Below are positions 1 to 9,894 of a stretch of 64,000 nt of DNA, piece by piece. Both the position numbers and the translations under genes were made by a program. The first letter of the stretch is position 1; each line of letters opens with the position of its first letter. The stretch comes from Adiantum capillus-veneris. Lineage: Eukaryota > Streptophyta > Polypodiopsida > Polypodiales > Pteridaceae. The DNA lies in NCBI GenBank assembly GCA_014529385.2, contig CM043956.1, positions 91,900,721-91,964,720 of the forward strand, read 5' to 3'. The notes under the pieces were generated by a model that was given only the letters and a program-made list of their open reading frames with translations, had not been told where the DNA came from and searched no databases.

Positions 1-324
1 CTGTAAAATCTATCGTACTGTGTGAGATCATACACATGCTCGCCCAAAGCCTACACAAAATTAGTCTTAATTTTTTAAAATTAGGGATTCTTACAAGGCC
101 CAAGCAAAGCTCATATTTTTCCTAATGATACATTTTACTGATATAAATTGCATCTCCCATTCTACTAGCTATTTAGAATGGCCAAATGGTGAATCTTAGG
201 TACACATTACCTTTAAAAACATGTTTAAAATATTTGAGTCATGGTACAAGAAGCACCTTGCCTTCCAAAACTTGTTAAGAATGGACAACTGGTGGATCTA
301 TGATGCAGAAAGGATTTTAGAACT

Positions 325-450
325 TGTTTAAAATGACTCCATCAAAGAACAAGGTAAAAGCATTGGGAATACTTTTTGGTGGTGGCAATGGTAGGGTCTT
401 TACTTGAATGTCGTGAAGCTCGTCGAGAAGAAACTACAAATATTCTATTG
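325..450 (-). pseudogene. antisense fragment related to the RNase H region of element B
   Basis: Read on the minus strand, about 345-410 closely matches 13236-13316 of element B, the linker into its second RNase H domain, including the stretch that ends in the FFDG start of that domain. The match fades after about 450 and before about 325. It is a short, diverged piece of a Tat-type gypsy pol in the opposite orientation to elements A and B. The rest of 1-324 and 450-674 holds nothing I can assign. Confidence 0.6.
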
Positions 451-674
451 AATCCATGAATGCCATGTCTTAGGTTCTTTATGGCTTATGCCTCGTAAGT
501 CAAAGCGGTGAAGACGGGAGCGTGCCCGATGCACGATGAAGTAAGGGTGGGAGTCGCTAATAAGTCCAGGGTCGGGGCCCGAAGATACAGGAATTAGGTT
601 GCATACAAGAAATTGACAGCTTTATAGAAGTTGCCATCAAGCCAAGTGAAAGAAGTTGACAACAAGTCAATCCG

Positions 675-1798
675 ATGGTAAGTACTTTATCCAGGGCTTC
701 ACAAGTCTTTATGAACCTTAGATCTGGTCGTATACTAGGAAACCAAGGCATATTTGGAGGGACCGCTAGTAGAGTATCCATCGAAAAAAGTGTGAATCAA
801 GGCAATCCCTTGCACACTATCCTTGAGGGACTCTCAGACACTTTTTTAGGTTCAACATCTGAAATATCGTCCTATTCAACTCATCCAGAAATCGGAACGA
901 CAATGCGCTATAAGCATATACTCTCTTTTTATAAGACTAATCGCCATGGAGCTCAGGTTTACCTGGATCCAAATAAAGAGTATGCTATTTGCATTGATGA
1001 CCATGGTATTGAGTTTGAAGAGAAAATCAGGACAAACAAACAAGAAAAAATGTACATGGATAGAAACGAAACGCAGTATTTACAAATCCTGACGTGATAG
1101 AAAAATGGGGGTTAGAAGTAAATACCATAATTCCAGATATGGCAGCAAAAGAAGGACCATCGACTTTAGAATTTGAGGAATACGATCAAGTTGATTTGAA
1201 GCCTTTGAAACGGCTTAATAAGGATAATCCTAGGATCGGAGTCTATTGTTGGAAGGATAGAAACGTCAAAGATCTTCTATGGACTTCTCATGCCAAGTCA
1301 GGACAGCTAACACCCAAAAAGATTATTTATATCTTCAAAATCGAAGATAAGAGTTCAACAGATCTACCGACCTACCTGTTTAGGGATTGTTATAACAATA
1401 ACTTTGTTTTGATGACTCCTGAGGAGTTTCAACAAATCAAATACCAAGGGTACTCCATAAGGGATTGGATATTGAGCCAAGGACCAGAAAATATTCCAAG
1501 AGATGAACACCGTGAGAGATCTTCTGAGAGTAATGTTAAAAAACCAAATACCACCTCATCACAAAGAAAACCGGGTGACACTAAGGCCAGTCCAAGGCTA
1601 CATGAGTCACTATTTCCAACAGACTGGTTTGAAGGACTCGAAACAGGACCAACTACCGAGAGACCGAGGGTTGAACCAAATAGACATGTCAGACCAACTG
1701 ATTTTCAAAAACGGATTAGAAAATACAGTGGATCCAGGTATCCATACGACCACTTAGCAAGGTTTAAGCAAGTGTTAAGAGCAAAACGTATATTTTGA
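675..1798 (+). pseudogene. element A N-terminal gag region (two overlapping frames)
   Basis: Two consecutive open stretches, 675-1097 and 1094-1798, overlap by four bases in different frames. The second is a 234-residue charged stretch whose last part (a KYSGSRYPYDHL-like segment, about residues 210-220) looks like the start of a retrotransposon gag domain and joins the next segment after a frameshift near 1795. The first stretch is unlike anything I recognise. It lies directly upstream in the same direction and is probably the amino end of the same polyprotein. The ATG at 675 is a candidate only. Confidence 0.5.
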
Positions 1799-3110
1799 TT
1801 TCCATACTCAATTCGAGGGGTTTGAAATGACATTATAAGGGCAAGCATTGACATGGTTCCAAAACATTCCACCAAGGTCAATCATGGAGTTGAATACATT
1901 AGCTCAGGGATTTGTAGTTGCTTGTTCCAAAACGGGGATCAAACACAATACGGTAACTCAAATCTATAGTTTCAAACAGAAACAAGATAAGCCTGTGAGG
2001 GATTGTGAACCTAGAATGAAGCAATACATTGCAAGATGCCCAAAGCTAGAGATACCTACAGAAGAACGACTAGTATCATTATTTCTAGAGAGACTGCTAA
2101 AGTAAGAACTTCATGCTATACTGTATAGCAAGAGGCATACGACCCTAGAAGAGTGTCAGATGCTATTGACTTAGGAGACAATTGTGATATTTTCAATGAA
2201 GAAGATGTCCCTAAGGATAACCAAAGCAAAAAAACAGCATCCACCAAACCAACACAAGTGGGAACGGCTGCTGCAGCACCACTTTCAGCCATAGAAGACA
2301 TGCTCAAAAGGATGAATGGAATTATGAATAACATGCAAAAAGCACCTATGAGGGGACCAGGGCAAGGGATACCTTAACAGGGATAACCAATTAGGCCGAT
2401 GAAATTGTGCGCAATCGAGGGTAGATGGACCAACCATGAGACCAATGAGTGCTATTACCGACCAAAGTATGACGGGAATGTTCAATACGTGTCTATGAGG
2501 CCACAAGGACAATCCATTTACAGATATCATCCTAATATGGCCCCAGATCAGAGACCATCGATGGGTATGGAAAGACCTTAATCCGTGTTGGGTCAACAAA
2601 CTCCATATCCGGGACATAATGAAGTGCATGTAAAGTACATGCATCTAGAGGGAGTCATAGATGAATAAGCACTAGTGCCTGTTACACCCTATGTTGAGCC
2701 TAATCCATCTACAGTGATGGTAGAACGAGACTGGTATAATTCACATCCACCACCAACGGAGGAACCTATGGCTTATACTACACCAGAGTTTGCACCGATG
2801 TACTATGTAGATAATCAAGGTATTAGACCTCCTATGGTAAGACCTATGATTAAGCCGAGAACTAGAAACTGTCATATTGTGGTGTAGATCATAATTGGAA
2901 AAATGAATGCCTAGAGCCTGACAAAAACCTCAAGCCACTTGAAGCTTATTGCATACAATGTTGCAAAAAGGGAGGACACTTCCCTGAAGATTGTCCTAAA
3001 AATCCTTTGAAGAAGGAAAAAACATCAGTGAACGTAGTCCAAGTGATACCTAGTAGCTCATCTGAGAGCGAACCGATTGTTCCAATCAAGGTAATCACCA
3101 GAGTCCAAGG
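1797..3110 (+). pseudogene. element A gag core and zinc-knuckle region
   Basis: From 1797 the translation has the hallmarks of the plant retrotransposon gag domain: an F-D-F-H start, G-Q-A-L-T-W-F near 1835-1860, and a K-Q-K-Q-D-K-P-V-R-D stretch near 1975. A stop sits inside the domain just before GQALTW. The open stretches 2153-2377, 2399-2581 and 2675-2887 follow in related frames and are proline, methionine and tyrosine rich. Near 2950-2995 a cysteine/histidine cluster (CIQCCKKGGHFPEDC) forms a CCHC-type zinc knuckle, one residue off the usual CX2CX4HX4C spacing. The region would coat and package the element RNA. Stops and frameshifts make it nonfunctional. Confidence 0.6.
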
Positions 3111-3202
3111 CTAAGAAAAAGAACCATAACTCCTCTGATGATTCGGAGAATATAAAAATTTCCTCTTAAAAGATCAAAAGAAGTAGAAACAAAAGGTATG
3201 AG

Positions 3203-3610
3203 ATGAGAAAACAGAAACAAAGGGCTGAAATCAAGAAGAAAGCAAAGAAACTATTCCAGGAAAAGGTGAAAGAAGCTAGAAGTGAAAACAAAGAAACCAT
3301 CGTGAAATCTGGAGGATCAATTTTGGTTGACAAAATTTTTGGGCCTATTAATGCAGCCTTAGAAGCTTACCAAGCGGGACTTAAAGCAGGCCAAAACATG
3401 GAAAACAAATGGAAAAACTATCCTTCTCCATGCATGGAAGCAGCTAAGCTTGAAGCTTATCAAAATTTGGTAAGAATCACGCAAGAGATGCTGGAAAGAC
3501 AAAAATCCAAGCTCGAGAGTATGGCAAAACCTGAGGAGCTTGTGGTAGGAAACAATAAAGAAAAATCTGAAGTGGTGGTAGATCCTCATCTTGAACCAAA
3601 AGAGCCATAG
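3203..3610 (+). pseudogene. element A Lys/Glu-rich helical segment
   Basis: An open stretch of 135 residues with a very basic start (RKQKQRAEIKKKAKK) and long alternating charged runs that suggest a helix or coiled coil. It lies between the zinc knuckle and the protease of element A, in the same direction. I do not recognise a family. It is probably the gag-pol linker of this lineage. Confidence 0.4.
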
Positions 3611-3704
3611 CTTATAGTGTCGGACAGAGAAGATGCCTTAGACGAAATTCCATTCGTAGAAGAAGATTGCCCAGGATACTTATGGAAAAACGTTAGAGAG
3701 ATTA

Positions 3705-4565
3705 ATGATAGGAGCTCCTATAGAGGAGGTTTGGTTAGACAATCTATCTCTTGATAGGGACATGGATGTACAATCCTTATATGGGGATTGCGAATCTAAA
3801 GCTTCAGGAACGTCTAAACCATTGACCTTGAAAACAACACCCTCTTACTTGAGAGATAATGACGAAGATGAATCCATAGTGTGTAAAACCACTCAAGTAA
3901 AGAGAGCGGAACAGATCCTAGAGGTAGACAACATCCATTCAATCATGTCTACACCCATCCAATGCACTCTTACTTTAGGAGAACTGTTAAAATCAGACCA
4001 TATTTATGGAATGATCTACAAAAAACTCTAGAGAAGGTGGAAATAACAGAGTTAATCGCAAAAAAATGGGAAAACTGAAACACAAAATAGACAACAAAGG
4101 AATTAGATCCATTCCAATGAACAAAGTCGGAGAATACTACAAAGGGGAAGAAGGAAACACAACCCTTCCAGTGAAATATAATGGCATAGAAACCATGGCA
4201 ATACTGGATAGTGGGAAGGCATAGGCATAGCTATGAAAGCAGTATGGGAATCCTAGGGACAACTAGCCATTAGAAAAACTCGAATGAAATTGCAATTGGT
4301 TGATGGACATATCGAAAGACCCTTAGGACTGCTTGAGAAAGTGATAGTTAATTCCTGTGGGGTTGAATATCAACACACTTTTGCCATAGTATACTTTGGG
4401 AAGAAACTCAATTACGAAATCATCTTGGGAATACCTTTCATGCGACAAGTACAACTCATCCAAGATTGGAAAAACAATTATCTGTACTTGAAGCAAGTGG
4501 GATCAATAACAAGGGTTAATCTAAAAGATCACACTTATAGAGATGTCATGAAAACACCCATATAG
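3705..4565 (+). pseudogene. element A retropepsin-like protease region
   Basis: At about 4195-4215 the translation shows a hydrophobic strand ending in L-D-S-G, the catalytic aspartate motif of retroviral-type aspartic proteases. It is followed by several stop codons up to about 4260. The open stretch 4284-4565 supplies the rest of the fold, ending in I-I-L-G-I-P-F-M, the second hydrophobic-glycine motif. The ORF at 3705-4031 just upstream is unassigned. The protease would cut the gag-pol polyprotein; here it is broken. Confidence 0.65.
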
Positions 4566-4606
4566 GAATTTGATTCAGTCTCTTTGGCTAAAACTAAGCT
4601 TCTATC

Positions 4607-5570
4607 ATGGTTGAGCAAAGACACTCCTATTTGGATGTGTGGAGCCTCAAAAAACGGGAGCTTAAAACGAGAAGAATGTATCTTAAAAAGAGATTGCACA
4701 GAGACAAAGCCTATGTACTTGAACCCTTTCTAGAGCATTTGTTTGAGCCATGTGAGTGGACTCAAATTTTAGCAACAATGGATGTATGTGTAAATTGGTC
4801 TATGCTTACTCAATTTTGCAATGAGGACAGCTATGACATAATTCCCATACAAATGATCTCAACCCTCCACATTGAAGACGAAATTCATGAATCCAAGGAC
4901 TTGATGAAAGCTCAACAAGTCTTTTTGGACCTCTACTATGATGCAACAGACGAGTTAGAAGAACATTCAGCTACCTCAAATAATTCGGGGTCGGAAAAAG
5001 AACACGTGAGAGCTAAGCTACTCATGAAAGGAGGGGAGAAAAAAGTTTCCTGATTTTCAAACGAGAAACCGCGAAGACAGAAATGGTATAGAAGAAAAAG
5101 AGACATGAGAAACTTGAAAGCTAGACCTATGCCATCAGTCTCCAGTAAAACACAGTTCCTGATGCAGATAGATGCACATAATTGTGTCAAGGACAAAATC
5201 ACTGGTAGATATCCTTTAAACAAAAAATAGGAAACTTGAAAACATCGAGAAAAACGACAAAGGAAACTTAAGCAAAACTGAAACACCAGGACAAGAATTC
5301 AATCATGACACAAGTTGAATGGAAAAAGAAATATCAAGAGTTGAATCTCTAAAGGAGATATAAACGACGGAAATGGAAACCACAAAGGAGGATGGTAAAG
5401 ATATAATGAGTGTTCCATCCCATTACGAGAAATATACTCTCCAAGACTAGAAAATCATAGTCGAACAACCTGTCAAGGAATTAAGAAAACAGGGTGAGCC
5501 CTACGAGGGACCTGAAAACGCAAAAAAGATAGATCTAGCCGAACCAGGAGAAGAGTCTAGACCTACCTAC
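4607..5570 (+). pseudogene. element A protease-RT linker, unassigned
   Basis: An open stretch 4607-5053 (148 residues) and then frameshifted remnants to 5570. It lies between the protease and the reverse transcriptase, where many plant gypsy elements have a long linker. No motif is recognisable. Confidence 0.35.
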
Positions 5571-6611
5571 ATTGCAAATGATCTTACGAAAGAAGAAGAA
5601 GAAGAGATTTTGTTAAGCTTACTGAAAGAATACAGAGATATCTTTGCTTGGTCTTATAAGGATCTCAAAGGTGTTGATCCAGAAATCTGTCAACATACCA
5701 TACCCATGAGAGATGATGCTAATCCAAGTAGACAAAGTCCATACACATATAATGAAACATTTGCCAGAAAGATCGAAGAATAAAATGAAAAGCTAAAGGA
5801 AGCTGAATTTATTTATGAAATTGAACCACACAGATTGGGTTTCTCCATTTGTGGTGGTATCCAAGAAAAATGGAAAATTAAGAGTGTGTGTCAATCTCAA
5901 GAAAGTGAATGTAGCTAAAATTAGAGACAACTTTCCTCTTCCAATCACTGAGCATGTTTTAGAGTGAATTGCACGAAAAGAAGCTTACAGCTTTTCAGAT
6001 GGCTTTTTGGGATACAATCAACTTTTGGTTCATCCCAAAGATTAGCATAAAACTGCTTTTGCAACTGAATGGGGTATTTTTGCATATCGGGTTATGCCTT
6101 TTGGGTTAACTGCTCCTGCCACCTTTTAAAGATTGATGAGCCATGCTTTTAAAGAATATCTTCGGAATTTCTTGGAAGTGTATATGGATGATCTATGCGT
6201 ACATTCATCAATCCGGGTTGATCATTTTGAGCACCTCAAAAAGCTATTTGAAAAATATAGACTTTATAGGATTTGCTTGAATCCTGAAAAGTGGACATTT
6301 ATGGGTAGACAAGGAAAAATTATTGGATACATAGTGTCTAAATGGCATAGCTACTGGTATAGATAAAATTCATGTTATTGCTGATTTGCTAAACCGACAA
6401 CAGTCAAGGGGGTTCAAGCCTTCATTGGACATTGTGGATATTACAGACGGTTCATTTACATGTACGCTATAATGCAAAACCCATGTACAGTTTGATCACA
6501 CACTTTGAATGGACTGATGAGTATGAAGAATCCTTCATGAAGCTTAAGCAAGCTCTCACTTCAGCTCCAATATTGAAAGTACCATAATGGAATAAGATAT
6601 TCCACATACAT
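5571..6611 (+). pseudogene. element A reverse transcriptase
   Basis: Recognisable RT blocks in order: the acidic lead-in ending in DIFAWSYKDLKG (about 5635-5670), the W-V-S-P-F-V-V-V-S-K-K-N-G-K block (about 5835-5875), R-V-M-P-F-G-L-T (about 6090), and the catalytic Y-M-D-D-L (about 6180). There are frame changes, and stops fall at two positions where element B has a glutamine (the F-Q-R-L-M block and the D-Q block). The reading frame is cut at 6611 by element B and picks up in frame at 17885. Confidence 0.85.
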
Positions 6612-8316
6612 TGATAGCCGTTTTTCGGCTCTTTGTAATTGTCACAGTGAGTTACCTCACCCTACCAAAATCACCCAAACACTGTGGCTATCCCTACCAT
6701 TTCACTGTACATAGGCGTGCGTGAGTCACGGGACTTTTCCCATATCTTCTTAAAAAAAACCCTCAATTAGCTAGTCATTGGGCTAGTTGAGCCAAAAAAA
6801 TATTAAAAAATAAAAAAAATAAGTATATTATGGCCCATGCGTATGTAAATATTTCTTTGTATATAGGGCCTAAATAAAAGATTTTTTCATAATTATTTTG
6901 ATATTTATTTAAATATTTCTACCTAGGTGTGTGTTATTTATGCTCTGTACATTGCCTCACCATTACCACAATTTCTTCTTACCATTTTTCATACTCTTTA
7001 TTCCATATAGAAATATTTTCATGTAAGCTTCTCTTATATTTGGTGTAACTCCACCGCAACAAAAATCCAAAAAAACTAGTTTTATTTATGTGTATATTTT
7101 TTCACTATTTTGATTTTTCCCTTCCTACATCTATTTTGTTTTTTTCTAAAAAATTAGAACACCAAAAATATTTATCTTTTTATGGTAGCCTCATAATGAG
7201 AGAGATTTCTTTTGACCCCTTTATATTTTTTCCACTTATATTATTGACATGTACATATTTTTTAGACCCCTCAATATTTGATTTTCTTAGTTGTACTATT
7301 CACTTATATCCTAATCTCAACAATATCTTCAATTATAGACCTACCAAATAAGGTCAAGGGTAGGTGGCATGCATACATGCACTATGGAGGGCTCACTCTT
7401 GGAGGTATTCAAAAGAATCATCCAAAGAAGGACCCCACAAGGAACTTGCAGTGGAAAAAAACGGTCGGTTTTGCTGAATTTTTTAAAGTTCACTTGCTAT
7501 CCGAATTTGAAAAGGTGATACAAACAAAAGTTGTAGCTCGTGGGCTGAACTTTTGCCTCAAATTTTTTCATTATTTTTTGAGCTACGAGCTGTGAGCTAT
7601 GATTTTTTTAGTGGACCCCAGTTTTCCCATGCTATGCAGCCACACTCTCTCTTCTACTTTATCATTTTCCTCTTTCACACACACTTCTCCACTCATCATC
7701 CCCATCTCTCTCACCACTCCTCTCTGCACACTACTCACCTTCTCCTCAACCTTGAAGAATAAGAGAAACCATGGGGAACTCATACCTCCCACACACAATT
7801 CCATTCCAAAATTGACCACCTAGTCTCATTTTTCCTCCTCCAAGTTACCCATATCTATCAAAAAAACCACAAAATTCAGCCTCTTCTCTTAAAAGACAGC
7901 ATCATGGTGGTTGATTACTCAGCTTCAATTATCTTGTCTCTCAAGGAAGGTCAAGAGTGGAGAAAAAATGTACCGTCAAAGCTAGTGGACCGTCAACAGG
8001 CGTCAAAATCGGCCCTACTCAAGACACTTGAAGCATCAACCTTGTAAGAAAGCCATCTTTTCTTACCTCTTAAGAGTTTTTTTCTTCTTTATTTGTATCC
8101 TACATGGATACTCCCATTCTAAATATCCAATTCCATTTGTAAATTAATACTAACTCTACTAACACTAACCCACTATGAAAAGTCCTATCACCTCCATTTC
8201 TCTCCTCTCTCTTTCCTCACCAACTTCTTGATAATTCCAAGCAAAAGAAATTAGATAAATTGCTAAAAATCTAACCCAACCATGGTTAGAGGAGTAACCC
8301 TAGCCTTCAAAATTGC

Positions 8317-8324
8317 TATAAAAG
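8317..8324 (+). promoter_or_regulatory. TATA box in element B 5' LTR
   Basis: TATAAAAG lies about 965 bp before the LTR end, followed by a GGAGGGTG stretch. The same box is at 16907-16914 in the 3' LTR. It is the best candidate core promoter of the element. Confidence 0.6.
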
Positions 8325-8981
8325 GAGGGTGTAGCTAGCACAAAGAGGGAGCCATAAGCAAGAGCACTATGCTATAGCTTGAGAAGCCAAGCTCAACCTC
8401 TCTAGAAGGAGCTCTTGAGTGCAAGCTCATTGTCTTATGCATGTGCATGTGTTGTAATAGGGGATTAGCAAGGGAACTCTATGCCATTGTAAGAGAGAGA
8501 GTGATCATTCAATTGAGAGTAGGAAATCTATCATTTCTCCTACTAGTGTAAGCCCAACATTTGCTGAATCAAGGAGGGTGGATTTGAACTAAGCTTGGAT
8601 ATTTTGTCTCCCTTCCAACGTGAAGTAATGGACAACAATGATGCGTAAGTGTCTTGGTGTTTTTTGTTAAGTTCTTGATAGCTTGTTCTCTGGTGTTGTC
8701 ATCAACCTAGCCATAAATCCCACATACTGTAAGAGGGCGACAGGGTGGAGAGGACTCCCCTGGCTTTAAGACAGTGATTGGGGTGGCTTTTCTTGTGATG
8801 TGTTGTGGTGAAATTTACGCAAGCTATGTTGAACAAATACTAATTTCACTTTGATTTGTCATGACAGATTTGTAAGAAGGTATTAATGCAACAAGCACCC
8901 CCTCCCCCTTTCTCTCTCTTTCTTAAATATATAGTTGTGTTTGCTTGATCATTGTCGATACGTTTCAAAGCAGCCCAAGCA

Positions 8982-8983
<2 letters not shown>

Positions 8984-9020
<37 letters not shown>
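8984..9020. repeat. (CT)n microsatellite in element B 5' LTR
   Basis: An uninterrupted CT tract. The 3' LTR copy at about 17574-17619 is longer, so the tract has changed length since insertion. Confidence 0.9.
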
Positions 9021-9025
<5 letters not shown>

Positions 9026-9285
9026 TTAAAGTGTGAGAGTGTTCCATTGGTGTTAGGGTTAGTGTAAATTCCTTGCTTGTTTGTGGGTTGCTCTAACGAT
9101 TCTCCTCTTTTGCGTCCTAGTTCGCTCTTAAACTAGGTGGTGCCCCTTGTGTAGTTGGGATTTGGCTGTGGGTTTGTTGTTTTGGTTTGTGTTTTGTTGT
9201 GCCCCAGCCCCATTGAGCAGCACGGGAGCCTTGAAGGGTGTCTAGAGGTTGCTCTTCTTGTTGCCCGCCCCGGACCGCCTCAAAT

Positions 9286-9303
9286 TGGTGCCCCCATGGA
9301 GGA
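9286..9303 (+). promoter_or_regulatory. putative primer-binding site of element B
   Basis: Three bases after the 5' LTR end, the sequence starts TGGTGCCCCCATGG. It begins with TGG, as a site complementary to a tRNA CCA end must. It is not the initiator-methionine type used by the copia elements here, and I cannot assign the tRNA. Confidence 0.45.
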
Positions 9304-9356
9304 CGGCTTGTGTATTTTTGTGTAGAATCAACCTTTAGCATAGTCAAGTAGTTTGC

Positions 9357-9569
9357 ATGAATCACGAAAATTTGTATGATCCCTTCATTCCCATTGCAAG
9401 GCAAAAGGTACACATAATTGTTAGTACTAAGTTGCAATTTCAACGTGTCATTCGTAGAATTTTAGGTCCTCTTAGGTTGGCCGAGATAAACGCTTCAGTA
9501 AATCCTTTTATTTTGCCTCTCATTAGGTACGACCTTAGTTTGGACGTCTATATTTTTGTTTTGTTTTAA
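9357..9569 (+). CDS. leader ORF 1 of element B (unknown, 70 aa)
   Basis: A small ATG-started ORF between the 5' LTR and gag. Its second half (about residues 15-70) aligns with the next small ORF at 9591-9809. Shared positions include an F-Q pair, G, R, E-I, S, N-P, I-L-P-L-I, Y, D-V and I-F. No known family is evident. The two ORFs end 240 bp apart, so they look like products of a tandem duplication that diverged while staying open. They could be short leader ORFs, gag-like remnants or an accessory protein. Confidence 0.45.
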   Translation: MNHENLYDPFIPIARQKVHIIVSTKLQFQRVIRRILGPLRLAEINASVNPFILPLIRYDLSLDVYIFVLF

Positions 9570-9590
9570 GCATTAGGTCATGCATAGACC

Positions 9591-9809
9591 ATGGATAATG
9601 GCCCAAGAATAGAGGTTTTCCCCTTCCATTTCACTCCACACATCAGAATAAACATTGCAATTAGTAGGAAAATCCATTTTCAACAACGTATGGTGTTCAT
9701 GTTTGGTGCCCAAAGAGTAGGAGAAATTCTCACATCACCAAACCCTGTCATCCTACCTCTTATTGATTATCATAGGTCGTTTGATGTGAATATCTTTATT
9801 TTGTTGTAG
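9591..9809 (+). CDS. leader ORF 2 of element B (paralogue of leader ORF 1, 72 aa)
   Basis: An ATG-started ORF of 72 residues. About 40 percent of residues over the last 57 positions match leader ORF 1 by eye, including N-P-x-I-L-P-L-I and D-V-x-I-F. It ends 85 bp before the gag start at 9895. Its function is unknown. That both copies remain open in an element whose gag-pol has four stops could be chance, given their size. Confidence 0.45.
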   Translation: MDNGPRIEVFPFHFTPHIRINIAISRKIHFQQRMVFMFGAQRVGEILTSPNPVILPLIDYHRSFDVNIFILL

Positions 9810-9894
9810 AATAGATTGCAAGCTAGAAAACATTATTGTGTAAATCTTTTTAAGAAAAAAAAACAAAAACGGGTGTCACTTTGAAATCAATTCA

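Larger units (their letters stand above)
6612..9282 (+). repeat. element B 5' LTR
   Basis: A 2,671-bp direct repeat with TG...CA ends. It matches 15203-17880 almost base for base and carries a TATA box near 8317 and a (CT)n tract at about 8984-9020. The short ORFs inside it also occur in the other LTR copy and show no sign of coding. Confidence 0.95.

Noticed and set aside
7088-7823. ORFs in the element B LTR (for example 7088-7351 and 7278-7595), which are also present at 15678-16413
   Set aside because: They are repeated only because the LTR is repeated. They are AT- or TC-rich, overlap in several frames and lack any motif.
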